Shown: positions 48,285 to 59,805, counted from the first letter of the stretch. The stretch: 64,000 bases of DNA from Augochlora pura (GCF_028453695.1 NC_135779.1:806001-870000), one strand, 5' to 3'. Program-made: numbers and translations. Notes: generated by a model not told the origin, from the letters alone.

Positions 48285-49730
48285 GGATTCCCCGGCCATC
48301 TGCGCTCGAACAGCTGCGATTGTCGGATGCGACGGGGTGCATCGAGCCGGCCCGGCCCCCGATCGTTAATCCACTTTCATTATATTTTTGCAATTATCCG
48401 TCCGCGCGCCGGAATCCTCTTTGCGCCCGGTTTTCGGCCGGTCTCCGCTCGGTAACGCACGCGCCCCCTCCGCCAATCTCTCTATTCCACTTTTATTTGA
48501 ACAAATGCTATCGCAATCGCTTACTCCCTCTCCGCGTTACTCGATCGCGCCTTGCCGAAGGCTTTACAATCGCCGGACGGTCACGCAGAATCCTTAATAA
48601 GAAGATTAACGAATTCCAGTTATTCGCAGCCGATTTGTCTGCGGAACGCTTTAAAATAAGAATAGAATGGTTTCGCGACAGTGTGCTCGCGCCACCAGGA
48701 TTACCGATTTCCTAATTCCGGTTGCATAAGTCGGAAGGGAGGTCGGACGACTCAGCTGTGCTCTATCGATTTTCACCGGTCTCTCCGGCATTCGTTTTAA
48801 GGCGACACGCCACGGACCCGCGCTTCGCCCGTGTAGGACGCGAGCGTGCAGTTGCGACACCGCGAAGTCATTTCCGATGAGAACCTGTTCCGACCGACGA
48901 GCTGTTTACTTCGTCTACATCGCGAATCGTGTTTCTAGAACGGCCAGACCTCGGTTTCAAAGTTCCCGCGCCACCTGACATTCGCTCTCGAGCACCCAAC
49001 CCTCCCCCCTCCGCGCGCGCAAATGAGTCATCGGCAATTAGAGTCCGGGTCATGCAATCGAGAACTTCACGCGCGAAATCCTCTCTCGCTCTCTCTTCTT
49101 CCTTTTATGGCGTTAGGCCACCTTCACGCTCGGAAACGACGCCTTCTCGCGATACCCGAGAACACGACGCTCCAACTCTGCGACGGAAAAATATTATTAT
49201 TTAATTCTAAATTTCTGGAATTTTTCTACAATCATTTTAAAAATCTTTTTATCTACTTTTAGAATTATTTGAAGCTTTTATTTCCTTGAAATGCGAAGTC
49301 ACAAATTAGTTGAATTAAATTCGCGAGCTTTTTCTCTCTGTCTCTCCGTCGATTATTAGAAAGGGATGCTCGTGAAAAAGCAGCGCAGCGTCGATAGTCA
49401 TAGAAGAGAGTTTTCGGCAGCGAAAAGCCGGGATCCAGGAACAACGCCGAGCCCGGTGGAACTAGTTTGCGAAACAATCGGCCGGCGGACGATCTTGCGA
49501 AAAGCCGGATTGATTGGTCAATCGGTGACCCCTTTGCGGGGCCACCTTTTCTGGAACTCTTGTGGGTGGCTGTTGCGAGCTTCGAGTCCTTTCTAAACCG
49601 AACCGCGGACAATCTGTTGCTCTCGGCGCGTTCGTTTCGCCGTTCGACGCGTTGTCATAACTTCCTGATAAATCATTCGTAAAGTCTCCGCGCACACCCT
49701 CGCCGGTATCTCGTTCTTGCCACGAGGCGA

Positions 49731-49865
49731 TTAAATGTGTCGGTGCTCGAAAAGCTATGCGAGCATTTTCAACAAATTTTCTGCGTTTCTTGCCTTTAAA
49801 TTCTATAAAAAAAAAAGAATTGCTATTACTCTCGAGGGCGAAATCCGCCGACCGCAAAGGGTTAA
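49731..49865. mobile_element. Possible TTAA-bounded element, 135 bp
   Basis: TTAAATGTGTCGGTGCTCG on the left and, reverse-complemented, TTAACCCTTTGCGGTCGGC on the right enclose an A/T-rich core. The inverted ends share only TTAA and a CGGTSS core, so the left boundary is uncertain. The right end is a standard member of the family. Confidence 0.3.
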
Positions 49866-50200
49866 GGCGTTCCAATTATCACCTAGTAGACCAGTCCTTG
49901 CATCGTTTAAAAAGGAAATTCAGGTCGCTCGGTACAGTTTGAAAAATGTTGCGCCCGTTTTTCAAGCGTTCTCGAGTGCGCGACCTACTTATTTGCTTTC
50001 GTCGTAAATCGATGAAAGTTCTCGGTCTAAAAATTACGGTGGCGTCGAATGAATTTTTATCACGGAACGTTGGATCCTGTTCGAGATTGGTCCCGAGGAC
50101 CGAGGCGAAGATCGCGGAGAGCCTGGGAAACGCGGAGAATCCTCGAGACAGGAATAAGTGCGTTGCGACGGGGACACGCGGGATCCTGTTCGTACGCGCC

Positions 50201-50201
<1 letters not shown>

Positions 50202-50243
<42 letters not shown>
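50202..50243. repeat. (CT)n microsatellite
   Basis: Pure run of about 21 units. Confidence 0.95.
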
Positions 50244-50245
<2 letters not shown>

Positions 50246-51257
50246 GTTGAATCGACAAAAGGGAAGACGCGCGCGCGGTTCTTGGCCAGACAAAAGCGTC
50301 TAGACGACCGGCGGAATTAAAGCCGCTCGGCCCGAGCCTCTGGCTCTGAACTCTCGCTCTCTGCATGGATAAAAAGGCACGGCGAGCTCAAACAATCCGT
50401 CGCCGGCTCGAGGAACCTCTTCCCCGCGCAAGCGATGCCGCGACCTGACTGCGAGCTGACTGCGAGCTGACTGCTCGATCGCGTGCTGCGCGCGCTCCGG
50501 ATGCGCCGGCACTCCGTTTCCCGATCGAAACGCAGCTTCTCCCGACTTCCTCCCACGCTGTTACTCTCTTCGATTCTTTCTTCGTTTCGCGGGCCATCGT
50601 CCTTGCGAGAGTCGCGCGATTTATTTTCATACGACACTGTCTCGTTTCAGAGAAAATCGAGTTACGCTCGAGAAGCGTAGTATCAACGCTGTTGCGTTCT
50701 TTTTCATTTGTATAAAATTCTGTTCTCTTGTCATCGTTAAAACAAGTACAGGCAAACGCAGTAAATATACATTTATTCTACGCAATTATTGCAATCGAAG
50801 TAGCGCTATTTTTAGCGCCATTAATTGGTAAACTATACTTAACTAGGCCGCTGCTTAGGGCAATTGGTCGCGGCGACACGCTTCGACGAAAGAACGCTTT
50901 TATCGTTATTACCGGTTCCGTTTGAATCGGCAATTCTTTAACAGCGTTCACGGTGTCCGACGATTAAACGGCGGCGAGGCGGGTTTCCCGTCGACGACGG
51001 AAGGAAGAGCGACGAGTTCGAGCGATCCATCTGAAATATGTATTCCGTTGGAGCGGGCGGCGGGGCGCGCGTCGTTCGCACGAGTCGTTGACCTCGAACA
51101 CACGTAGCCGGATCGCGAATCGCGATTGACGAGTCCCTCCACCTCGGCGAAGAGCTCGAGGGGCCTCCATTAGCAAAGGTTATCAGGTCGACCTCGAATC
51201 GTATCGATTGCCTCGCTTTTAAAACGTCCCCCTCCCGCCCTGGCCGCAGCAACAGGC

Positions 51258-51283
51258 GTTCTTCTTCTTCTTCTTCTTCTTCT
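51258..51283. repeat. (TTC)n trinucleotide array
   Basis: Eight units. Confidence 0.95.
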
Positions 51284-51414
51284 GCTCCGGCGGCGACGCG
51301 TTGACAGCACCGGTTCGGCAATCGCGCGACTCCTCGATCCCTCAATCCTACGTTTATTGCTCTGGTTATCCTCTAGTCGGAATTACTACGATTCGAGTGA
51401 AAATCATTGAAGAT

Positions 51415-51504
51415 TAACCCTTTCGGTTCGTGGTGCTGGTAGCTTCAATATAAAAGATATTTATATCGGATATTTATATCCGACACTCGTACTGAAAGGG
51501 TTAA
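51415..51504. mobile_element. 90-bp TTAA-bounded MITE-like element
   Basis: The left end reads TTAACCCTTTCGGT. The right end, reverse-complemented, reads TTAACCCTTTCAGTACGAG. The inverted repeats agree over about 13-14 bases and the element is bounded by TTAA on both sides. The interior is AT-rich, with ggatatttatatc and a near copy of it side by side. TTAA targets and CCC-starting ends are typical of piggyBac-class transposons, and this would be a non-autonomous derivative. It has no coding capacity. Confidence 0.6.
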
Positions 51505-51838
51505 AGAGGTTCTCATTACGTAAGGAGACTCTTGCAAGATCAGTAAATACAATAGCGATGAGAAAATGATATGGAGTATTTGGCTTGAAGATTATAACAT
51601 CTGAAAATCGGAGAAATTGCCGCTAAAAGGTTGGCTAATATGCCGGTATTGTGATATTTAGTTTTTTATATGAGTTCTAATGGCAGAAGCGAAAAATGCC
51701 GGTTTTCATGTTCTGGCATGAATCCCTGTTAAAAAGTGTCTCGGAGCGATGATTAGCCCCGACATCCGGTAAGAGGAGAAGCTCGAGAAGAACCGCCAAA
51801 CAATTTCTCCGTCTCGCTCGACTTCGCTTCTCTTTGTA

Positions 51839-51876
51839 GCTCTCTTTTTCTCTCGCTTTCTCTTTCTCTCTCTTCC
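51839..51876. repeat. Interrupted (CT)n tract
   Basis: CT units broken by TTTTT, CG and TTT. Confidence 0.8.
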
Positions 51877-52100
51877 TAAATCTCGTCGGCGAGTCTCGGG
51901 TAAAATAAAGTCTGCTCTCCAGAAGCTACGACATAAATCTGGAGGCCGGGCAGTCTCTCAGACTCGGTAACCAGGCCGCGGGCGAGCACTCTCGGCCAAG
52001 ACTCTGAAAGAAGAAGGATCTCCGAGCCGGGCGAGGCGTGGTTCGCGGAGCGATCGTTCATCTCGAATCTAGATGAACACCTCCCGTCCGGTTTCGTAAG

Positions 52101-52124
52101 GGCGTCGGCGTCGGCGTCGGCGTC
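52101..52124. repeat. (GGCGTC)4 hexamer array
   Basis: Four units. Same motif as 42554 on the other strand. Confidence 0.9.
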
Positions 52125-52195
52125 TAGAGAGCCGGGCACCTCGAATCATCGAGATACACCGGCTCGTACCGCCTGCTTTTCCTTCTGCAGGCTTC

Positions 52196-52243
52196 ATCCT
52201 CTCCTCTCTCCTCTCTCTCCTTCATTCTCTCTTTCTCTCTCTG
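52196..52243. repeat. Interrupted (CT)n tract
   Basis: CT units with CCT, CATT and TTT breaks. It follows a strong acceptor-like tract ending in CAG at 52190. Confidence 0.8.
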
Positions 52244-52372
52244 TTAGGCAGCGTCCTCCTTCCTCGCCGACGACGCCGCGCCGTCGAAGGGCGTCCTCTC
52301 GAAGGATATCGGGTCACGTTTCGCGCGATCCTCGTCTTTCGTCGAGCCCCGGCGAGCTACTTAGTCCCTGGA

Positions 52373-52640
52373 CTAGCCGATCTTCTCACGCTCTATCACC
52401 GTATCTCGCGAAATCGACCGCCCGTACTCCATCTCTATTCCTCTGCTCGTTTTACCATCTAAATGGCCATAGAATATTGTCCAAATTGCTCCTAGTTCAA
52501 CATTGTTGCGCTGTAATTGTTGGAGTTGCACCCCGGAGTTGCCTAGTATGTACTCCGGCATCAAACACTGTACCAGGTTCGTCAGACAAGTCTCTGGGTT
52601 CAAAGATTTATTTCAGTTTGTTTAATCAAGCTTCATGCTA
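52373..52640 (-). mobile_element. Possible retroelement remnant (LTR end and leader)
   Basis: On the minus strand AATAAATC is followed by gaacccagagacttgtctg and then ctggtacagtgtttgatgcc, reminiscent of a polyadenylation signal, an LTR end and a primer-binding site. Beyond it a frame stays open for 76 codons (starting MNPETCLTNLVQC), with less biased composition than the neighbouring GC-rich frames. I recognise no gag or other domain. It could equally be an exon fragment or chance. Confidence 0.2.
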
Positions 52641-52976
52641 CTCCAAAACCCTCCAACGAAAGTTGCGATAGCTATTTGTTAAATTAAATCACTGTATATG
52701 TGGTATTTAATTAACGAATAATGATATGAAGTTGTTTTAAAATTCGAACATAGTTCTGTTCTCTTTGGAGAGCACTTTATTGAACGCTGACTCTCTGTCA
52801 TCACGTTTTCGACTCCCTAAAAATCTCCGGGAAATAAACGAACCGACACCAGCCGCGCGAAGTGGCTGCAAGGAATTTCGACTCCGAGGGAAGATGCAGT
52901 TTAATGGTCGCGGAACAGTACAAACAGAGATTCTGAGCGGGAAGTCGACGGGCGACGATTTTCGAGGGGCTGCGAG

Positions 52977-53008
52977 TCTCTCTCTCTCTCTCTCTCTCAT
53001 TCTCTCTC
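52977..53008. repeat. (CT)n microsatellite
   Basis: About 15 units with a CATT break. Confidence 0.9.
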
Positions 53009-53704
53009 GGCGATCGATCGAACACCGTTACCGTCTCGGTCCCCGGGTCGTGTGGGTGTTCCTTCCGCGTTGTTGCCCGCGGACCTGTCTCCGTCTGGCT
53101 TTTATCCCGCTTTACGGGTCCGCGTTTGCATTTAAGCGAATCGCCGGTTCCGTTCTTTTTTTTTTTACAGCCGTCGCAGCTCGTTCGGCTTTTCCCACGG
53201 CGGAAATCCTCCGTCGACGATTCTCGCGAACGATTCCGACCGGAACGAGGCGTCCGCGTTTTCGGCGCCGATTCCACGACGTTATCAAGGGTTGAGAATT
53301 TTTTTGCTCCGCCCAGGGGCTCTTCGCCCCGCCCACAAACCATATCCTGCAGATTTCTCGACTATAAACGATCAATTCGCATATTTAATTTAATAACACG
53401 CCGAATCGAATCTACGAGACTGTATCCGAGAAAAACAATGGAATTCCATTAAACTCGGACGGCAGCGGTTTAAGTCGTCGCCGCCGCGGAGAGGACGTAT
53501 TTCTCTCGGCGAGTCGCCGGTCCTTGCGCGCGGCGTATGCGACGCGGCGTACACAACGCGGAGCCGAGATTATGATAATCTGAACTTATTACACGGTGAA
53601 TCAGCTCACCCGGTGGTTCTTTCCCTTTCCACAGAAGACATTCATATAATCCTACTTTCTCTTCGCCGGCTCGGCGCTCTATTATCGCGTAACAGTCGGA
53701 GGAT

Positions 53705-53752
53705 ACTCTCTCTCTCTCTCGCTCTTTCTATCGCTCTCTCTGTCTCCCTCTT
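53705..53752. repeat. Interrupted (CT)n tract
   Basis: Two clean blocks separated by gctctttctatcg. Confidence 0.85.
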
Positions 53753-54021
53753 CCGTCGCGTCTCCTCCGTCGCGGTGGTCGTCGGCGACGAGGGGCGGGA
53801 CCCGCGTGCCCGGCAGTTCTGCTCGAACCGCAGTTTCTCCGCGCGCGTTAAGTTTAAACTAGTTAGACGAAAGTTAAGCTCGAGCTTATTCGTGTAAATA
53901 CCGCCCGGCACTTACACCGATGCTAATTCCGGCGATCGATGCGCGCCGCGACCGCGGGAAACAGCCGAGCGGACACGGATCCGGATCGGCCGCGTTTAAA
54001 CGCGTCACCGGAAGCTCGCGA

Positions 54022-54023
<2 letters not shown>

Positions 54024-54064
<41 letters not shown>
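54024..54064. repeat. (CT)n microsatellite
   Basis: Pure run of about 19 units. Confidence 0.95.
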
Positions 54065-54066
<2 letters not shown>

Positions 54067-54184
54067 CGACAACATTCCTGCGACGGGAATTTACAGTCGA
54101 ACGGAGAACGGCGTTAATCGAAACGCGACGCTCTTTTTTCCTCTCCGACGAGTTTTTTATTACCTTTCTCCGACACCAACCCTT

Positions 54185-54209
54185 CCCTCTCTCTCTCTCT
54201 CTCTCTCTT
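54185..54209. repeat. (CT)n microsatellite
   Basis: About 12 units. Confidence 0.9.
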
Positions 54210-55469
54210 CTTTTATTTTGGAATCCGTCGATTCTCATGAATATCGTGTTCGACGAACGACACGCCGGTTTAGTTTTGTAAACAGCGAATGTTTAAACCG
54301 CGCCCGGTATCGATTCCGTTAGCACGCGGCCCCGCGGAATCGTAACTCGCGACCGCTCGAATATCGGCGAGAGGGAGGGGTAGGGGCTGCTGCTCCTGCA
54401 GCCAACTGTTTACACGCGCCGACCGCCTCCCTCCCTCTCCGCCGGGCCGAACAATTTTCCAATAACGAAAATGGGTTGGGACGAACGGTTCTCCGCGATC
54501 ACCGTCCGTTGTTCTACTTCGGAACGATGATAGATAGCGTGGAAACGGTCCGCGGATAACATTGGCTCCGATTCTGCCACGGGTAGAATGCCGGGAACAT
54601 AGTTTCGCAGTCGCCGGGAACCGTGGAAATCTTGCCAGCCAATCTTCGCCACGCCCACCAGATTTTTCACTCCGCCCATTGAGCTTTCTCTGGTCTCGAG
54701 GACTCCTCCCGACGATCGGTCCGAATCAAAACTTAACGCGAACACTTTCTCGTCGTCTCGATGCTTCGACGGTGCTCTGGCTCTGGGTTCGCAGAGTTTG
54801 CTTTCGGTGATAAGCCACGCCCACCGAATCGATGGAAATTCATAGCGAAGCAAAATGATTCCAGTCAATTAGGTTGGCGAGATACAGACGTCGCGGCAGT
54901 TTTTGAATGATGTATAATTCTTGTTTGAGTCGCAAGACTATGCCCTTCAATAATTTACTCCGCCCACAATTTACTCCACCCTCGAAAGTCTACTGTGCGA
55001 CCACTAGGCTTTCTGCTATTGAGTAACTGAATTGTGAAATACAGCCGCGAATGAACATTCTAAATTATTACCAGATCCCTTCATGAACGATACATAAACA
55101 AACTCAGCCTTCGAACAAAACCAGGATACGGCAATTCCCTCGTTAGGAGCCCGACTCCGCCTCTTTCTGCCTAACTCCGCCCATCCGCGACTTCCAGCTC
55201 GTGAAACGCGAAAGAGCACGCGGCAGGAGTAATCGAGGAAGGTATTATTTAATCGAGCGAAGTCGAACGACGCACCGGTGAACTTGTTCCGCAGATTTTC
55301 CGGTTCCGGAGGCGAGAGGGAGGGATGGAGGGAGGGAGGGCGGGTTTCTCGTGCCCGAAGCGGAAACAGCTACGGAGCTGCCGGCTCCTCGGTTCGAGCC
55401 GGCGGGTCTCGCCATTAAAGGACGCGATATTCCGCGGAACGAGGAGGAGGGTCCTTGGGTTCTCGCGGA

Positions 55470-55517
55470 GCCGCGAAGCGGAGCGGAGTGGCGCGGTGCG
55501 GCGCGGTGCGGTGCGGC
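55470..55517. repeat. Degenerate (GCGGA/GCGGT)n array
   Basis: About nine five-base units (GCGAA, GCGGA, GTGGC, GCGGT and so on). Confidence 0.75.
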
Positions 55518-56689
55518 AGTCGTTAAGGGGCGAGCGGCTGACAGGAAAGCCTCCCGAAGCCAGTAAATCAAACTAACGAGCCGTAATCGATCGCGTGTTC
55601 CTCGGCTGTGCGGGCTCGGCGAGGCGCGCGTGTCCGCCAAGTCGATTATAAATTATCGCCTACCATGCATAATCGACTGTATTAATTACGCGCGCGGACT
55701 CCCCCGTTTCGTTCTTACTCGATCACTCGCCGCCGATTTATCGACGACGAGACCAGTCGGTGACTTTTCCGCGTCTGTTGACTCTCTCTCTCCTCGCTCC
55801 GTCCACTTTTATTAGTCGATCGGATGCCGATTAATGTCGCGCACGATCTTAAGGAGGATGTCGGCAATTACAGTCGCCCGTGGGAACACGATCGCTTCGT
55901 ATAAGCTTTTGCTCGTTTAGATAAGAATTTCTTCGTGTTTTCTTGAAAAACTCTGCATTTTTCGATACCTTTCAATGGTCATTTTCGGACATTTTTAGAC
56001 ACAAATCGAAGCTGGCAAGTACTACCGTCGGATAGCGTAAGTTCAAAACAAATTGCCCTGCCGCGAGAGAATTTGCGCGATTTGTTAACTTAGTGGGTTT
56101 AGATTAAAACGCACTCGATAAGAAAATAGCGATTAGACCGTGGGCTTTTATGTAAAATAAAGATTGCGTTAGAAACCAAGCAGCAACTTCACTTTTTCTT
56201 CAACCATCTTGATATAATGGACTAAAAATAATACCCCAATACCCCGACCTTCTAAATTACTTTTAACCTTAACATTATTTTAAATTCTACCTACTCAATT
56301 ATATAATTATTCTACCTACCCATGCGTAAAATCCGCAGCGCGATAACGAAACGCCGCGCTACATTGTAATCGAGGCAGCCTCGAGGCCCTTGCGCGCCGC
56401 TTAAAGCGTCGTTGGAGACTGTTCGCCGAATCTTCCTCTCGTCGAACTCGCACAACGGATTAAATAAGCAGAATCGAAGCAATTTTCATATTCCTCCTAC
56501 GTTCTCGCCGGCTTCTCTCTCTCTCGATGTTCCATCGGGTATTCTCTCGCCTCCGCGAGGGCTCCTCTTGTTCTTCTTTCGGAACGCTCGCGCGCGCGTG
56601 CAGCATAAAAGGATCTCATTAAACGAAGTCAGAGCAGCTTGAAGTCTTCCTCCTGCTTACTTCTCTACAATTACACTTCTTTCTTGATC

Positions 56690-56710
56690 GCGCATCGCGC
56701 GCGCGCGCCC
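56690..56710. repeat. Alternating GC tract
   Basis: CGCGCATCGCGCGCGCGCGC, then a C run. Confidence 0.8.
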
Positions 56711-56905
56711 CCCGCGTTTTTCTACGGCCGACAGTCCTGAAACAATCTGGACGGCTACAATTAGGCTCGTTTTCCGTCCCGTTCCCTCGTAGCCTCGTTC
56801 TCTGCAATTAAGCTCGCCTTTGCGAACGAACGCGGGGAATCTCGATCTCCGCGAAGATTCGGAGGTTAGTTTGTTAACTGTCTTGGATCCTATCTATTTG
56901 CAACT

Positions 56906-56926
56906 TTAACCCCTTGCACTGTAACA
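56906..56926 (+). mobile_element. TTAACCCCTTGCAC element end
   Basis: Nearly identical to the end at 18837. No partner end is visible nearby. Confidence 0.3.
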
Positions 56927-57172
56927 GACTCGTGGGAAAGGGGGAAATTCTCTCCTTCTCGAGGGAAATGGAAAAACGAATTCGGGTCGAATTTTGGTTA
57001 TCCAAAGGTTTGCGAATCGACCGTCCGAAACCCGGAAAATTCGTCGACGCGGCGGGCAACTCGTCAACGTCGCCGGCAACCAGCGAAGAACCCTCGAACG
57101 CGTTCGCTCCCGCGGTGATTTATCGCGGTCCCACCCCGCCCGTAACGTTTCCGCGCGGAAATATTCAGTCGC

Positions 57173-57194
57173 GAGAGAGAGAGAGAGAGAGAGA
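57173..57194. repeat. (GA)n microsatellite
   Basis: Eleven units. Confidence 0.9.
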
Positions 57195-57909
57195 CCGAGG
57201 CTCGTCGCGTGGCCGCATTTATTTTCATACTTCGCGCGCGGCAACACGCAGAGTCCTCAGCTTCGCTCGCGATCCGGCCGACCGTGGCCGCTTGATTAAT
57301 TCGCGACAAATTTTCGAGCTCCTGTAAATTTTGGCCTCGTCCGCGCCAGCTCGATTATAATTTATTAGCGTGTAATCGCCGCAATCGATTCGATTAACGC
57401 GCCCCGATTGGCCTCGCCGCGCCGCTATCTCCGATCTGAGCGTCGCTGCTCGAATATAGAGCTCGGTCATTCGAGCCGACTTTTATCATTTTTTCCGAGC
57501 GAACTGGGAATAATTTAGGCATGGCAATTTTTTCTCATAATTCCACCGTGTTTCGGCAATGTTCATGATTTTTTTGGTCGAGGTGGTGACAGAATTGAGC
57601 TCGCTGCACGCGATCAATGCGTTTGCATAACTTTCGCAATGTTGAGATTCATGGATCTAGCCGCGAGTTAATGTTGCCGGTAGTTAGAGCACCTGCCCGG
57701 CTCCTCCGTTGTCCATTTATAAATCGCGGGTACGTGTAATTGACGGGGCGCGAACAGCCCCCGATCGCGGCTTGTCGATCGCGAAAATACAAGATTTCGT
57801 TTCTATCGATTACCGCTAATGGGACGGCTTAATCTGATCGCGAATAAATTATGGTCGTCCCTCTTATGGGACGCGCTCGCGTCTAGCGCCGGTGGCCCGC
57901 GTGCACACG

Positions 57910-57934
57910 CTCGGCTCGGCTCGGCTCGGCTCGC
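57910..57934. repeat. (TCGGC)n pentanucleotide array
   Basis: Four to five pure units, followed by a short CAG/ACGACA stretch. Confidence 0.9.
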
Positions 57935-58803
57935 TCGCAACAGCAGCAGCGACAGCGACAACGACGACAGACCGGAGAGAACCGGATCGATTTCACAGGA
58001 CTTTATTACGCGGCCGTTATCGCCGCCTCTAATTGCGCTCATAATTAATCCGCGCATTTTTGCGAGCTGCCCAGGGACCCGCCCGAAGGATCCGGTAATT
58101 AAATCGGGAGCGCCTCGTTGATCCTATCGCGGCAGCGGCTTTAATGCGAAGGGACACGTCCGCGTTTAGCGACAACGCCAAGCATCGCTCAACTTCGTTT
58201 TTCTCTTTAGCCGCGCCTCCATGATCTTTCTCATTTTTTATTTCATATAATGACAAGACGTATTTGAACGAATCTTTGCGGTCTCGTTAACGCACAGTTT
58301 GTCTACACGCATGAATATTTATAGGCCGCTGCTACCAAAATTGCTATAGTTACCGTGGGTGTACTCGCACGAAAAACTGTATCCAAGATCGTCGAATTTT
58401 CCCAAAATCTCCCTCTCCAGTAAATTCCCTCGAATAGACTCGCACCTGGTGCATGAAAAGAGGCAATTCGGGAAGAATTTATTGCTTACCAGTTGAGAGT
58501 GAGAGAACTTGAGAGAATTTACCGCGCCTGTATTTTTCCACCCTTACGCGTAGCTATTCGTCGAAGAACAACGGCGGCCGGGCATCGGAAATTCGCGCGC
58601 CGCACGCGGAAACAGGAAATAGAATTTTTCTGCGGCGATCGCGCGGCGTCTTGGTAATTCGAGCTTTATTTTTTTTCCCCGCTGAAATAATGCTATTCAT
58701 TTGAATATTAATTACGAGCACCGAGCCACGCGTGCTCCAGAGGTTATTATTCAAAGAGCGGCCGCGGAAACTCGGAAAACCGGGCGCGTGTTTCGCCGTC
58801 GTC

Positions 58804-58804
<1 letters not shown>

Positions 58805-58854
<50 letters not shown>
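58805..58854. repeat. (GA)n microsatellite
   Basis: Pure run of about 25 units, the longest GA run here. Confidence 0.95.
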
Positions 58855-58856
<2 letters not shown>

Positions 58857-59585
58857 CTGGGAGGGGAAAAAGTTATCGATCTCTCGCACGCATGCCAGTC
58901 ACCGTCGACACGCGACCGGGTCCCTGACCAGACGCTGCGAAACAACGATACCAGAAGGTGTCTGGGCTCTCGCGGCCATAATTCAGAGTCCTCTCTCGCG
59001 CGGCTCGGATAATGTTGCGTTGGCAATTAAGCGATTTCGGATTTTGTTAACAGACGGTCTTAGCACATTCTCTGGTTTTATCAACGCGTTCAAAGTAATT
59101 TAGTTACATTGTTTTCTTACCGTCTAGACTTTCATCTTCAATTTAGTAAGAAAATTGCACCGATCAATTATTTAGTTTCGTTTTTATCACTGTTTCAAGA
59201 CGGAGGAACAAGAGAGAACACATTTTAGGCATATTTCAATTGGCTTCATTTCCTACCGTTTCTATACTTTGATGAAGAGAAGAATTCAATTTGATTTCAA
59301 TTTAAAAGATATTAATAATATTCATATTTAGTAGCTAGAAATTAATTTACACGGTTCAATGCACGCGATGAAACGATGCGATGTTTTAACACTTGGAAAT
59401 TCAAGGAAAATTGTTCTCCATCCTGGTCCAGCTCGAAGGATCGATGTTCGGATAACGCAGAGACAGTCGTATGTACTCTGGACGTATTCCGCAGCAGCGT
59501 GATTCTTACTTATGGCAGGGCGTATGTTAAACCGATCGTATCGGGCGCACGATGCTCGGCGCAGTACGTCTTCGGTGTTCGGTGA

Positions 59586-59722
59586 CAGCTGCGACTGGGA
59601 TCACCTGCAACTGCAGCTGCGACCGCGGCTATCATTCAGCCGCGATAACGGCGCGCTGCGAACGCAATTACCGAGGAACCGAGATCAGCAACAACTAATT
59701 ACGCGGAACGAGTGTGACGTCA
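59586..59722. promoter_or_regulatory. E-box trio followed by a CRE
   Basis: CAGCTG (59586), CACCTG (59602) and CAGCTG (59614) lie within 34 bp; the outer two are both followed by CGAC. TGACGTCA is at 59715-59722. CANCTG sites of this type are bound by proneural and other bHLH factors. This is a candidate enhancer, with no transcript evidence. Confidence 0.3.
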
Positions 59723-59793
59723 CGAAGGCTTTCGCTGCGGGAACAGCGATTTTTCTGATGATTTAAAAATGTCCCCGCTGCTGGACAGCAACC

Positions 59794-59805
59794 GCAAAGG
59801 GTTAA
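59794..59805 (-). mobile_element. GCAAAGGGTTAA element end
   Basis: Same 12-mer as at 40586. A TTAACACTTGG at about 59377 could be the far end of a 430-bp element, but the ends barely match. Confidence 0.25.

Larger units (their letters stand above)
48285..51257. other. No gene recognised
   Basis: A frame at 50728-50925 encodes a short hydrophobic peptide (begins MSSLKQVQANAV) in AT-rich DNA. I recognise no family and do not call it. Confidence 0.4.
51505..53306. other. No gene recognised; strong acceptor-like tracts
   Basis: Apart from the items listed separately, two strong acceptor-like tracts occur on the plus strand: gcctgcttttccttctgcag ending at 52190 and a T12-containing tract ending TTTACAG at 53170. 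Neither is followed by a convincing exon. Confidence 0.4.
53307..55183. promoter_or_regulatory. Paired CTCCGCCCA / CCACGCCCACC motif cluster
   Basis: Sites: 53307 and 53327; 54649 and 54670; 54815; 54958 and 54974 (CTCCACCC); 55155 (CTCCGCCT) and 55175. Four of these form pairs 16-21 bp apart. The motif resembles Sp/KLF-type zinc-finger sites (CCGCCC, CCACGCCC). All lie in the same orientation. Confidence 0.35.
55518..58804. other. No gene recognised
   Basis: GC-rich with an AT-rich patch at 55890-56320. Contains the TTAA-type end at 56906 and two short arrays listed separately. Confidence 0.5.

Noticed and set aside
50728..50925. Short hydrophobic frame resembling a membrane peptide
   Set aside because: Only 65 codons, in AT-rich DNA where hydrophobic codons are expected. 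No family recognised and no splice context.
53611..53634. Strong acceptor tract ttctttccctttccacag as an exon start
   Set aside because: The downstream frame soon becomes a CT repeat translation. No exon supported.
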